NCBI RefSeq assembly: GCF_964355755.1
Contig: NC_092677.1
Location: 16,398,101-16,462,100, forward strand
From: Antedon mediterranea
Taxonomy: Eukaryota > Echinodermata > Crinoidea > Comatulida > Antedonidae
Direction of reading: 5' to 3'
DNA: 64,000 nucleotides
Shown here piece by piece: positions 22,185 through 33,856 of the stretch (its first letter is position 1; every line of letters begins with the position of its first letter). Below the pieces are notes generated by a model. It was not told the origin of the DNA. It saw only the letters and a program-made list of their open reading frames with translations, and did not search any database. A program made the translations under genes and the position numbers.

Positions 22185-23815
22185 GCTCTTTCACAAAGAA
22201 CAGTTAGGTGTTGGTGAGAACAGATGTTTCCAGAGTAAGGAAACACATTTTTAATTGGGCTAATGACAACAAAATTGATATTTTTCTCACCTGACCAAGG
22301 TTTTTGTTTCCAATGAGAACTTTCTTTGGGATGGAGATACTTACCATAGTTTTGGTAGCTATTTTAGCAAAGGTGTCTCAATATTGATTTATAAAGACCT
22401 TCAATACAATCTTATAAACAACAAATTGACGTTAACGGAAGATATATTCTGTTAAAAATCGATATCAATAAACGTTTGTGAATATAAAAACGCGCCAAAT
22501 GATTCAAAAGTAAGAGGTTCTTATTTTTTAGGTTTGTATCAAAAAGTTTGCATGATACGGGAAACATTGTCTCATGCGATATTAGACCAGCAATTTCTAC
22601 TGATCACCAAGGAGTTTCCATTAAAATAAATATATTCAATTCGTGGTGCAGGATTATGGAAATTAAATTCCGATTACTTACAAGACGAACAATTTACAAA
22701 AACAAATTCAACACCAATCGCTAAACTAATGAACAATGATGGAGATGAATATGTGAATACATAAATTGAAATTAAATCCAAAAAATTAAAGGATATATAT
22801 GCCTACGAGGCAAAAGGGGCTCAAATTCGTTCAAGAGCGAAATGGATAGAAGAAAGAATTCCAAATACTTCCTTGGTCTGGAAAAAAATAACGGAAAAAT
22901 AAAACAAATAAAAAGATTTTAAAAATCTGACGGAACATGCGCCACAAAAAATAAAGATATCCTGATTGAAGACACTTTGAAAAGTTGTATGCGAAAGAGG
23001 ACATACATGCAAATGATATTCAAAATTATTTTAATTTAATAGACGTTCCAAAGGTAACACATCTTGAAAAGGGGTTATGTGAAGGAGAATTAACCTCCGT
23101 AGAATGCGAAGAAGCGATACGGAGTATGAAACAAAATAAAGCGCCCGGTACCGATGGTCTCACGGTAGAATTCTATCAGACATTATGGCCCAAGATTGGG
23201 GTATAGTTTACAACGCTCTCAATCTATGTTTAAAAAATGGATCACCATCGAATACGCAAAGAAGGGGAGTAATTAACATATTCTTTAAAAAAGTGATCAC
23301 GAAGGCCTAAACAATTGGAGATCCATAAACCTCTTAAACACTGACTGCTGCCTTCGGTTTAAAGGCTACAAAATGTTATTAAAATAATATGAGCAATTAT
23401 CAAAAAGTGTATATTAGAGGCCGATTTGGTTGTGAAAACATCAGATTAATTAAAGAACATATATATTGTTATGAAAAATAATATTTTTAAAAGCATACCC
23501 GATTTCTATAAATCTATACTATGTATTTTATTCAAACTTAATGGTTGTATGACTAAAGTCCATTATGTTATGATGATATATTACATCAACAACTTCGGTA
23601 TAACAAAATTATTTTATACAATGACATGTCATTATTTTTTAGAAACTGGATAAGGTCAGGTGTGCGAAATATTAGGGATATTGTAATTGAGAGAGGTTCA
23701 TTAACGCAAATGAATTGCTTGATATGCTTAGGTATAAATCATGATGCGCATTTATTTTACGAATGCACTGAAGTAAAAGATTTATGGGACTATGTTTACA
23801 CCAAAAAAGAAACGT
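22185..23815 (+). pseudogene. Tx1/L1-like LINE, heavily broken
   Basis: Endonuclease remains occur at 22,190-22,700 (RPAISTDHQGVSIKI and related pieces). The linker follows (RSRAKWIEERIPNTSLVWKK). 22,985-23,206 then reads LCEGELTSVECEEAIRSMKQ and NKAPGTDGLTVEFYQ, the classic start of an L1/Tx1 RT. The palm is largely lost. 23,626-23,815 keeps the C-terminal SLFFRNWIRSGVRNIRD and CLICLGINHDAHLFYEC. There are many frameshifts, and the 3' end is near 23,815. Confidence 0.75.
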
Positions 23816-24191
23816 AACGCAACATAAGTAACGCATGAGAAGATAAGCAAAAAAATATAACCATTTAATATATAAAACTAAACACAAGAGTAAGAAAAAC
23901 TGTTTTAATAAAAAAAATTTTTAAGAGTTCGCATTTTAAAATATCTAAAAAATACATACTGGAAATAATTAAATAACATTAGTAAATGTATCTTCTGCAG
24001 TACATTTATTAGTTACGTGTTTACAATTTTAGATGTAGAGAATTGTAGAACAAAAAAATGTTATACAATTATGAAAAAAGGTGGGTATAATAGAAAAGAA
24101 ATATGAATGTACAGTAACATTGATAAAATCACATAATGTAATATATCAAAAAAAAGTGACAATAACAACAAAATAGTTATAATTATTATTA
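23816..24191. other. AT-rich non-coding
   Basis: This is A-rich sequence following the LINE end. No gene is seen. Confidence 0.4.
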
Positions 24192-25722
24192 CTAGATGGT
24201 ACGCTCGCTTCGCTCGCGTACCATCTAGGTCGTGCCCACAGATGGTTCTCGAATACACAATAATTTCAGCGTTAAAAAACTGGCGATTTCTAATAATAAT
24301 AATAATAATAAGATTTTTATAGCGCACATACCACTCCAGAGTGCTCAAGGCGCATTTAAAAATAAAAAAAAAAGAAGAAATAAATCATACAAATTCCTGG
24401 CAAAAAAATGCAATTTCTTTGGAGGGTCCCCATCCGTTGTCGTTCTGTCGCGGTCCCGGACCCCTACCTAGGTGACCAAGCAAAGGAGCAGGATACACAT
24501 TTGCCTTGCCACAGACGACCGGGTGCTCAGAGACAACAACCAAGACAGAGGCACCCCAAAGATAATGCTGGCCAGGAAAAGGTATACAAAACAATTCTAA
24601 GTCTAATGTACAATAATGCAGGACAATAATATATGTCGTTTACAGGAACGATTAAATAGACACTGTGATTTATGTATTCAACTAAAATTACCACTCTGGG
24701 AATTACTTCCGAAAGAGAAAGTTGTCACAAAATGAGACCAATTGTTTAAGTCAAATTTAAACAAACTTAATTTGTGTTTTGTATGTAACATTATGGTTGA
24801 GAGATGGGGAAGAGGATGGGTGCAAAGAGGAACAATTTTTAAATATATTCCTTATTTTGTAACGAAATATTAATTAACATGTTTTACAAATAATATACCA
24901 CTAAACACCGTAAAACATTGCGATGTAATACTTTGTTGAAACTATCACCGTCGTAGTCGATTGAAATAGTACAGTACATGTAACGATACACTACGACGTA
25001 TGTTTATATATAATGTTAAACAATTTGTGAAAACCACCTCTATTCGGGGCAAATCATAAATTCGATTTAATCGGTAATAAATATTAAATTACGGCGACTG
25101 AAAACGCTAGCTCATTATCCGTTTAAAAAAAATTATATCCAACCTCTGCAGCACAGATTGAAAAAAAAAATGGATCGAATTTCTGTTATGAGTATACAGT
25201 ACTTTCCTTTACGACGCCTGAGGGAATAGACACTTGTGGAACGACACAGAGATTGGAATGTTCCATTCATCGCAAATCAATACATTTGTATAAACGTATA
25301 TTAAATCTATCAAAATAGTATTTTTTTAAGAAAATCGGCCTGTCTTCAACATTATGATACTGTACTCGAGCTGTTCAACCGGTTTTCAGCTATTAAAAAC
25401 AATTATCGTAGGAGGAGATAGGAAAATGCGAAGCCTCCTCGCATTTTTGTGGCGGGTATTTTTCAAGATGGACCTCCATTAGACAGTGTATACCACGATC
25501 GGAAAACATCCCTATCTGGGGCAAATCGTTGAACCTAAATTCGTTTTAATCGTCAATAACTAATTATCTAACTTAATTTAATTAGTAAACAGGGTTACAT
25601 CAGGTGGTTAAAATCAGTACCGAAAGTACGAACCAACTTTACATACCATCGAGTAAAAATTCTAAAAGTAAAGCGCGATTTACTGAATTTTGCCCTTACG
25701 TAAATTTATATATAGATTATCA
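24192..25722 (+). mobile_element. Repeat family A, second long copy
   Basis: It starts with the GC-rich palindrome (24,192-24,229) and runs to CCTTACGTAAATTTATATAT near 25,722. It matches 4,863-7,267 inverted. Its own interruption is a SINE-like insert at about 24,289-24,605, while it lacks the 948-bp insert of the other copy. The two copies are therefore good controls for each other's insertions. Confidence 0.7.
24289..24605 (+). mobile_element. SINE-like insert starting with a TAA repeat
   Basis: The insert opens with seven TAA units after GGCGATTTC. A TTTTTATAGCGCACATACC word follows, then AGTGCTCAAGGCGC, which can pair with it, and an A-rich run. It interrupts a site that is continuous in the other repeat-A copies. 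The right border is uncertain. Confidence 0.5.
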
Positions 25723-25773
25723 CAGAAGTATTCATTTTATTAATCTGTTGAAGATGAAATGAATTAATAGTGG

Positions 25774-26660
25774 TTAACGCCACAAAAAAGAAAAGAAATA
25801 AATAATAATAAATAAATAATTTCTAAATAATTGGATAACGAGCAAATAAATATATACAGATATAGTAAATACTTCCTGACTAGTGGTTGTTGAGATATTG
25901 ATATAGCCATTTTCTTGACCAATGGTCACAAATAAAGTTTCCCTGTCACGGTCCATTAGATTGAATAGAAATATGTATCTTGTATTGTTTGAAGGTTTGC
26001 ATGGCAGAATCAAATGTTGATATAAAGTTTGCGGTACACCACATATATTAGTTCTGAAAAGAACTGTTGAGTTTCTCGACGTTTCGATCAATATGCTTTG
26101 ATCGTCCACAGGAGTGAGAATGCAGAAGGTCCAGGAAACTTGGAATATAAGTGAACTAGGGTGGGACTGGTGTGAAAGTCAGAAACAATGGCTAGTTCAC
26201 ACAGTGGGAGGGATTGAAACTAAAATAGCAGAGCATTGTTTCTTATGAACAATAGTGAGTGGAAACTTTGCTATAGAAGAGCATTGTTTCTGATAGGTGT
26301 GAAAAGCAAGGTGAGACAAGCTAAAAACAATAGCATTTTCAAGCTGGGTGTAGACTGGCCAAACATAGACCATGCGTCCAGACAGGGTTGTGAAATGTAA
26401 ACGGCCAGAAACTATGGCATGGTTTACTGTCGATGAAGATTCTTGTTGAATAAAGATAGCCAAATGTCGCTGATAACAAATCCAATATTTATGTAGATTT
26501 CAATAGCTTCCCTGGTTCGTCTGGGATGCCAAGAGGGAATGGTAGCAATTAGTTCAGCATCTTTCCAATTATCTCGGTGTTGTTGTTTGTGAGAATGTAT
26601 AATATCATAACAGTATATATAGATCAGCGAGTTTTGTTTCACTATGGCAGAACAGGTCAC
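25774..26660 (-). pseudogene. Penelope-like element 3' end
   Basis: On the minus strand 26,660-26,490 reads KQQHRDNWKDAELIATI and then RRTREAIEIYINI, the tail of a Penelope GIY-YIG domain. The 3' untranslated part follows. It includes the GACGATCAAAGCAT and ATCGAAACGTCGAGAAACTC words at 26,060-26,105 that typify Penelope 3' regions. The nuclease core upstream is missing, so this is a 5'-truncated copy. Confidence 0.6.
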
Positions 26661-27285
26661 ATTATTATGTACAGTATATAAATATATATTTAAACGTTTT
26701 AATGAAGTTTATATTTAAACGAGTGTAGAGTCGTAGACGAGGTGATAAGGAAAGCATTTCTTGTTTAATCATCAAGCATTTTAAAGCATTTATTATGGAT
26801 ATACCACCTGTTGTGAATACAAAACTTAACCTAATATATTTATTTTTTACCCATAGCATTATGCATATTTGAAGCATAATAAGCAAGCATAATTCTTACT
26901 AAAGGTAAGAATTACTAAAGGTAAGAAGGTAAGCAATATTTAAATTATACAAATACATGCTAGTTTAGGCCTCCTATAGTTGTTTTTTTAATAGAAAAAA
27001 ATATAATAATAACAAGTGCACACACAAAAAAGTGTATTTTGTGTTCAGTAAAACATAATTTATTTTTACCCATAGAAACATCAACATCAAGAGTTATAGT
27101 CTGGTAGTTGAAGGGTTGAACCGGGAAAAAATGGTACAAAGCAAATTTTTACATCGTTGGAAGCGCAATTTTATGGAGAATAACATATCCAAAATCGACA
27201 AAAATCCAATTGGGGAACATTTTTTAGACGCGTTTTACTTTTATTTTGTCAATTTACTTAAAAAACCACTCTTACAGTCATTATA
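26661..27285. other. Non-coding, AT-rich
   Basis: A short tandem of ACTAAAGGTAAGAA lies near 26,895-26,930. The right part (27,060-27,285) probably belongs to the outer end of the neighbouring DNA transposon. Confidence 0.4.
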
Positions 27286-27560
27286 ATCGTATATCTTGGA
27301 AACCGCTAACTGTAGAGTCTTTAATTTGGTCTCTAATTGTTTGTTATGTACATATTTCTATTTGCTCTTACGAAATTCTTTGTCAAAAAATGGCGGGAAA
27401 GTTTATTTCTTGACATCTTGACCTTTGACCTCATATTTCGATATCTCAATAAATACTGAGTGTACACATTTAAAATTGGTCTTAAATTGTTCGTAAAGTG
27501 AACATTTCTATTCATGCTAATGACAAGTTTTTAAAATAAACGGCATTAAAGAGGTCATTT
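27286..27560. repeat. Terminal sub-repeats of the XPG/CXC transposon relative
   Basis: Two units about 150 bp apart begin ATATCTTGGAAACCGCTAAC (27,289) and ATATCTCAATAAATACTGAG (27,440). They carry GACCTTTGACCTC and a 'taatttggtc' word. This is the layout of the termini at 38.34-38.69 kb and of 7.48-8.01 kb. They lie just beyond the 3' end of the decayed transposon reading frame. Confidence 0.5.
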
Positions 27561-27660
27561 TGAAACCATAAACTTGTATAATAACAATATAGATGGAAGA
27601 TGGAACATTTTGTAATAAAATAGACTTAATTATAAAATTAGGCCATACCATTCTTTTTCA

Positions 27661-28197
27661 TTATTCTTCATCTGATTCATCAACAACCAATTCCTCTGAA
27701 TTTTTGTAACTGTCCCCTCTGCAATCTTCACATGATGTTACGCATTTCAGTCCATTTTTACGACATGAACATAAATTTGTCCCACATGGGTTGTTGGATG
27801 ATAATTTGCACTTGCAACGAACAAACTTTAGTAAAGTGTCTGGTGCTGCAGCAGAATCTGTCATGATTGGAGTTAGATGGGTTCCTTCACAATTCCAACC
27901 CCATTGTAAAGGGTTTAGTTTTGACCACACAAGTATCTGTAAATGTACCCGCAGACTATGGAAATATGCTGCTCTCTCTCTCTGTAGGTGGAAGTTTTTG
28001 AGGCTCAATAGATGATTTTGATGCTACCATATCCATAAATTTCACATACCGTAAGTTGTTTAAAGATTCACAGTTTTTGCCACTGTAGATTATTTTGAAT
28101 ACTTCAAGTCCAGCTTTTCCAATATCTTCTGCTGTTGCACTCTCATCACTAATTGACTTGGATAACTGTTGTAATTCCTTGGAACTACGAATTTTCT
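27661..28197 (-). pseudogene. XPG/CXC DNA transposon, decayed: C-terminal part with CXC cysteines
   Basis: On the minus strand 28,197-28,000 reads KKIRSSKELQQLSKSISDE and on to KFMDMVASKSSIEPQKLPP. A frameshift in a GA run near 27,980 leads into 28,008-27,661. That frame encodes AAYFHSLRVHLQILVW, GWNCEGTHLTP and a cysteine cluster (CKCKLSSNNPCG, CSCRKNGLKC, CEDC) resembling a TSO1/tesmin-type CXC motif. It parallels 43,665-44,141 of the better-preserved element. The upstream part of the protein continues beyond a CR1 insertion. Confidence 0.7.
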
Positions 28198-28787
28198 TCA
28201 GAAGATTCTTCGTTTATATAAAGCTATTATTCGTCCGACCTTGGAATACTGCAACGTTGTTTTTAACTCGCTACATTGTAAGGAGGAAGACCTATTGGAA
28301 AAAGTCCAAGAACGTGCCACCAAGCTTATTTTTTCCATTCGTCATTTACCTTATTCAGAAAGGCTGAAAATTCTCAACCTACCTACTCTCGCATACAGAA
28401 GGCAAAGAGCTCATTTGATACAGATTTTTAAAATTTTACATGGAGTGGATAGTATTTCTGCTGATTCTTTTTTTGAGCGTGATGAAGATGTTAGAACACG
28501 TGGTCATTCTTTTAAATTAAAATTTAAGTTCTCACGCACAAATTGGATGAGGGACTCATTTGGTCGAAAAGCTATTATATTATGGAATTCGTTATCGGAG
28601 GATGTAGTAGCTTCAAGATCAACCAATCAATTTAAGTCCGGTCTTGAACGGGCATGGTCCAACCACCCTCTTAAATTTGCGCCATATTCAAGAGTTGATG
28701 TAATTATCAAGAGGGGCTTATAGGCATAGCCTAGCCTCGACTCCGGACCCAGCATTGCTGAGCTCCGGAAACAAGTAAACAAGTAAA
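28198..28787 (+). mobile_element. 5'-truncated CR1-like LINE insertion
   Basis: The plus-strand frame reads LYKAIIRPTLEYCNVVFNSL and LLEKVQERATKLIFSIRHLP, then ERLKILNLPTLAYRRQRAHL, TRGHSFKLK and a RKAIILWNSLSEDVV end with a stop near 28,723. This is the conserved C-terminal part of CR1-like RT proteins. The 3' tail contains a CTCCGGA...GCTCCGGA inverted pair and ends in a short repeat (CAAGTAAA units), as CR1 elements do. It splits the transposon reading frame on the opposite strand. Confidence 0.85.
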
Positions 28788-30473
28788 CAAGATTAGTTTT
28801 TCCTAGGCCAAATATGGCAGATGTCGTATCGCAGCCACTCCAAGCATGAGTGAATGACAAATGTGATGTTACATCATTGCCAGTATTCTTGACAAGATCA
28901 CAAATTTTCTACAACATTAGCTCTTTATTATATGACTGTTTCGCTTCAGTATATATCTGCCATAGTTGGGTTAAAGTGGTACATCAGCAACACAAGCACG
29001 TCTGTGTCATCGGCTACCACATCAACAGTTTGCCCTTGCCGTGCGTACTCTAGAGCAAATGAAACAATCATTGTATCAGCATCTCCAGTACTTGTATGAA
29101 CTACATGCCCATCTTTTTTGAAGTAGCAGCTTAACAATTCAATTAATTGACATTTATTTTTCTCATTCGATAGAAATATGTGCTGATTACGATGTGCTTG
29201 CATTAATTCATCCATTCAGTTGAATATCGGCGGATGTTCTTCCAACACGCCTTTGATGCTCATGGTCTTTTATTGATGGTCCCTTTTCATAACACAATGC
29301 ATGAATCTCCAATTTTTTTACGAACATATCTCACATACTGCATGGCTATATCTTTATATGTTGCCCCTTTGCTCTGTGTAAGAGCTCCTCCATCTAAAAC
29401 ATACATTGTATGTTGGTTTCGTGTAAGCGATTGTGTTCTGCTTCAGTTCTGATGGAATCAAATATTTCAAAAAAGTTTGTAAATGACGTGGTATCCACAT
29501 TTTGCCTCGTTCAATATTGCCGATGTCGTCATTCATGGGATATGATTCAGTGTTGTACTTACTTTCTGCTATTTCTGCTCGTAAGATAGTTGCTGCAGTA
29601 CATACAATTCGCTCATTTTCAATGTTTTGTTTTCTCTCCGAGTACCATTTCTCATTAAGTATGTACTTTGCCATGTTTTTGAAACAAACAATATTCCCAC
29701 GTCCTTCAACCTCCGCAAAGAAAATAAATTGTTTGTAACGTTCTTCTAGCTTTTGCTTTAGTCTTTTAACTGAGTATATTATAGACTCTTCAGCTAACTC
29801 TCTCATCTTTGTGTGTAATTCTGTAAGACTGTAGAGTTCTGCATCATCGTCTAATTCCAGCCACTGGCACAATTTTTCAAAACATTGCAGCATTTCTTGA
29901 CGTTCATGCCTTCCTTGCTGCTTTTTTACATCGTCTTTGATGAGCTCTTTATTTAGCATAAAACGTGAAAAACAATCATGATGATAAACAACTTCTGCTG
30001 CAACTAGATCTATACGTCCATGCACACGTTTTTCAATTTCAGAAGCCCAAGAGTCTGCTCGTGCTGCGCATTTCTCCAAAAGTCTACCACGAATCGGTAA
30101 TGTTGTAACAATATGTACACGTGGTGTTCTATTTGGATGCCTAGTATCAACTGTAGTGGATTTCCCGCACAAAAATAAAATCTCTCTTCCAGTTGAAAGG
30201 TAAATCATTAGATCGTAGCCTTTTCACACTTGAAACATCATCCTCACGTTCTTCATCACGCCCAACTGGGACTCTTTCATTGGTAAATTTTCCACGACAT
30301 TTCTTATGAACTAATACTTTACCAATTGGTGTGGACTTGGCACATTCAGTTAAATAATTTAACAAATCTAAATGTCCACGGTTTTTACTGAACTCAATCA
30401 TGGTGAGAATTCCCTTTCTTGTTCCATTGACTGGCACAACATCATACTCATACAAAGTGTACATATCACACAA
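28788..30473 (-). pseudogene. XPG/CXC DNA transposon, decayed: N-terminal part and nuclease domain
   Basis: On the minus strand 30,473-30,147 and 30,208-29,354 encode the N-terminal zinc-binding region (FLCGKSTTVDTRHPNRTP, VYHHDCFSRF). They are joined by a frameshift near 30,180. At about 29,420 the reading jumps to a nuclease domain in another frame: MYVLDGGALTQSKGATYKDI, GPSIKDHEHQRR, GDADTMIVSFALEYA, VVADDTDVLVLLMYH and WSGCDTTSAIFGLGKTNL. These fit the acidic motifs of the XPG/FEN (PIN-like) fold. About 2 kb that encodes the transposase-like core in the 38-45 kb element is missing. At least four frame breaks make it non-functional. Confidence 0.7.
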
Positions 30474-31640
30474 CGGTCTTCATTAAAGTTGTTATAGACA
30501 ATAATATTTTCCATCTTTGACTTTTGTATTGATATCAAAAGTTATTCTTACTGTAGACCTATGATGTGTCTGATCTTTTAGGCTCTACCAATATTTAAAT
30601 GTTAAATTATAAAGTATATAAGTTAAACCTAATAAGCTTTTCAGCGCGATCACTCATCCGTGACGTCATTTATACGCCATTTTGTGAAATCACATTATCA
30701 TTATTACATATTAATGAATTCACTATACATAAACTTCAGGTAAAGGGTAAAAATATTAGCCAATAAACCGCACGCGCACGTAGGGTAATACGCGTGAAAT
30801 CGCGCGTTAAAAATTTAAAGAGCATGAATTAGGCCATTTGCGTGTTTCAAAAAATTACTGCGCAAAAATGCGTTTTTGCGCGCGCGATTCTTAAAAAGCG
30901 TAAAAATACGAATTTTTTGTAGAAATCGCATTCTACTCGCCATCCTTAGTACATTCACCAAATTTGAGTTTGTTCCGACTTAAAATAACGTTATACGAGC
31001 ATGTTAAAAATGACAAAATGCGCACATTAATTGCATAAAACTGCTGAAAATGATGAAAAATAAGGCATTTTTAAAATGAAAATAACTCTTCAGAATGCAC
31101 GATGACCCTAAGTTTTTTAACTTATTCGGGAAGCCATTGAGTTGTAGATATAAATGTATATACACATTAGACGTACAAAATGGTATTACGTCATCAAATG
31201 GCCACTTGATTTTAAAAATTAGGATTTTTTCCCGTTTTGTGTAGGTTATCACATTCAATAGCGCGCATCTCCGCTATTTGAGCTCGATTTTCGCACAAAT
31301 TTCAGTGTGTGCTTGCTTAATTATTTATCTTTCTCATAAGTTGTCAGTATTTTCATTTTGATGACGTCATCACGCGTAAAAACTTAATAACGTAGGTCGT
31401 GTAATTTCACCTTCGCCGTAAATTTGAATATCTTACAGCTCTTCAGAATTGAAGGTTACCTTGATGATTATAATTTATTATGAAAGCTGATGAAATGTAG
31501 ATATGAATTCATATAAAAACCAAGCCTATCGGATGTTGTGACGTTAAAATATGGCCAGATGAAGTTAAAAAGTAGTTTTTTCATCTTTTTCGTCATGGCG
31601 TACATCAACTTTTAACGTACATGCATGTTTAAAAAGTGTT
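30474..31640. other. Non-coding, with a CGCG-rich repeat
   Basis: 30,760-30,990 contains words such as CGCGCACGTAGGGTAATACG and TTTTTGCGCGCGCGATTC and ends with AACGTTATACGAGCATG. The inverse of that last word occurs near 12,980, so the two share a repeat family. Two further related stretches with CTCTTCAGAAT lie near 31,085 and 31,440. No coding potential is seen. The 5' terminus of the decayed transposon should lie here but could not be defined. Confidence 0.4.
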
Positions 31641-31649
31641 AATTTCATT

Positions 31650-31780
31650 AAAATGATAAAAATGATCACCTATAATTCGTCAAAGTGACGAATTGTACAA
31701 AATCTTTATTAGGTGATCATTTAGAATAAAATGATCACCTATTGTTATTGTACAAAATCTTTATTATTGTTATTCTTCTT
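31650..31780. mobile_element. Hairpin miniature element, copy 1
   Basis: A palindrome with arms AGGTGATCATTT and AAATGATCACCT is centred near 31,728. It is flanked by TTGTACAAAATCTTTATT on both sides. The same palindrome and flanking word occur, inverted, at 51,285-51,345. This looks like a small foldback element. Confidence 0.65.
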
Positions 31781-32152
31781 TCTGAAGGTATATTTACTGT
31801 ATCTTTGACAACCGCTGATTCTAGTGGAATTCGTGGTACGCCAACTGTAAAATTCAAACGAAGCAAGTGTTCCATTAAATTAGCAGCTATAGAAACGATT
31901 GCCTATATCCCGCTATGACATAGCAAGTGTAGCAATTTACCAAGAAAGGAAAGATGTTATAAATATGTTTTACTACTTTATTTTATTTTCTGACTTTGTG
32001 TCCATGGTTCAAGAAATGAAAGGCGATAAACCACATGACAAAGAGGAATTGCATTCATCATCACTCGAGATCCTTAAAAAACATTTGTGTGTTCAATCAT
32101 CTATCGAAACACGCTCAGCTACTAATAGTATAGACGTATTGTTTATACCTAC
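31781..32152. other. Spacer 3' of the laccase gene
   Basis: I searched the minus strand here for the missing C-terminal laccase exon with an H-C-H copper motif and found none. Confidence 0.4.
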
Positions 32153-32291
32153 TTGACTTATCAAATTCGATCAGATCTTCTGCACTCATGTTAAGATTAC
32201 TCTGTCCTAAAACTCGAAATGATTGCCCATGAAGGTGCATTGAATGATCAGAAACGTGAATCTCATTAATCACGACCTGCAGTTCCACCAC
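32153..32291 (-). CDS. Laccase gene: third cupredoxin exon
   Basis: On the minus strand this exon follows a TATTTTCAG acceptor, reads VVELQVVINEIHVSDHSMHL HG-type sequence and ends at a GTAGGT donor in phase 1. HSMHLHGQSFRVLG is the third copper-binding block of multicopper oxidases. The next expected exon, with the HCH motif that supplies the remaining trinuclear and type 1 copper ligands, is not found down to 30.5 kb. Without it the enzyme could not hold its full copper set. Confidence 0.8.
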
Positions 32292-32572
32292 CTGAAAATA
32301 CAAAGAAATTTAAATACATAATGTGACCAGTCAAGTGTGTCCTTCGGGTATATATTATGCATGCAGTTTTACCAAGTACGGGAGAGTTGCGGTTGGGTGG
32401 GGGCGTCAAGTCGGTTTGTGCCAACCGGCGTTTGATCGTTACAGCATATTTTGTCGTATTAACAAATTACTGTATATCAATTGTATATCAATTGTATATC
32501 AATTAATTCATAAACCTGACATTTCTACTTCCTTTGATCATGGAATTTTATTTAAAATAAATAGAATATTAC

Positions 32573-32757
32573 CTGGCCTAGTTTTACTTTAGCAACGATG
32601 GGACATGCACATGTTGTATTTTCGCAGCCAGACATATAACTAGTGTTCTCATACCATGGGGCCATATTACACGAGTGTACATCATTATCTGGATCCGACG
32701 AAACAAACGGCCTATCAGGAAATTTAAATTCTACTTGATTCATGACAAATTTAGCAG
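32573..32757 (-). CDS. Laccase gene: linker exon before the third domain
   Basis: The minus-strand frame reads SAKFVMNQVEFKFPDRPFV, then a cysteine-bearing segment ending KVKLGQ. A GTAATATT donor follows at 32,572 and joins the 32,153-32,291 exon in phase 0. MNQVEFKFPDRPF corresponds to the 'INN.sF..P..PLL' region of laccases. The 5' border is unclear: the frame is open only from about 32,765 and no good acceptor is visible. Confidence 0.6.
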
Positions 32758-32889
32758 AAAAATAGGTTTAATCAGTTTCTGACGATGAATAGAGCGTGTG
32801 AGAAATGTTCATTGCTACATAGAACCTAACATCAACGGAGAATAAGGCTGGGTCTACGGCTTCTAAAAAAAATCCTCAGATGAAGAAAC

Positions 32890-33180
32890 AGATTAAAACT
32901 ATATAAACTGGCATTACGTAATTGATAATGACGATCTCTACAAAATTACTGGCTGTCAACCGCTAGAAGAATATGTCTACAAGCAACAATTCAACTGGAT
33001 CGGACATGTAATTAGAAAAGAAAATGAAGATCCTACAAACATTTTTACTTTTCACACAACACAAAGTAAACGAAGAGGTCGGAAGATACCATCAGTACCT
33101 GATAGAGTTGTACAACAAAGTCAACTTACTAGATGCAACTTCATTGGAGCCTGCTTCAACAGAAATTTATAATTCCCAGC
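32890..33180 (+). pseudogene. LINE C-terminal fragment in a laccase intron
   Basis: The plus-strand frame reads LYKITGCQPLEEYVYKQQ, FNWIGHVIRKENEDP and TTQSKRRGRKIPSVPDRVV. This is the conserved end of RTE- or Nimb-type LINE proteins ('WiGHvlR' block). It is 5'-truncated. It sits antisense to the laccase gene, where a middle exon would be expected, and may have displaced it. Confidence 0.7.
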
Positions 33181-33497
33181 AATGTTTTAACTGTATATAA
33201 TATGAACTGTTTTATAAGTTGTTTTGTGACTGTGCAATTTGGTAGTAGTCACTCTCATACTGTACATTTAAAAGTAACACATCCAAATGCCAACTTTAAG
33301 TCAATGGCTACCAGATGTCTCTGTGAGACGGTTATTTGAACCAGTACCAGTACCAATAATTATTTGTCATGTTATGTGGTGAGTTTTATTTACAAGATTG
33401 AAGTTCACAGACATATACAAAAGACGTCGTCACATTTGAGTAAGTCAACTTTCAGACAAAAGACCTATATTAAACATCGAATAAATGGATATCTTAC
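33181..33497. other. Laccase intron
   Basis: No exon is recognised. A middle laccase exon (between the ALR and MNQVEF blocks) should lie between here and 32,760 but is not visible. Confidence 0.4.
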
Positions 33498-33730
33498 GTA
33501 ATGCGTGTGTGTCTTTAAACGTTAAAAGCTCTTTGCTGTTGGAAGTAAGCCGTTTTGTTGAAAACACACTTGTTATTTCTGGCGCATCTTTACATTTTAA
33601 TTCCAATTCCGGAGAGTGCTTATATTTCAATACAGCACTGCCAATAGCCTCACATAAGTGGTGAGGTGAAGTGTCTAAATATATACAATAAGACGATGGT
33701 TTCGAAGATGCTTCGAGCACAATGTCTAAC
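33498..33730 (-). CDS. Laccase gene: second cupredoxin, C-terminal exon
   Basis: A TTTCTTCAG acceptor is followed by LDIVLEASSKPSSYCIYLDT, then a charged stretch, and the exon ends at FKDTHALR with a GTAAGAT donor at 33,497 in phase 1. It joins the preceding exon in frame (PGER/LDIVLEAS). A degenerate paralogous exon with the same end (FKDMHALR) lies at 36,289-36,452. Confidence 0.75.
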
Positions 33731-33856
33731 CTGAAGAAACAATATATAGAATAGAAAGTGTAAGCTAACACATTAGCATTATATGTAAATTAGGAGAATT
33801 AAAACTTACGAGAGTATTAATAAGGATGGAATCCTTCAATCTTCAATTTGACTTAC

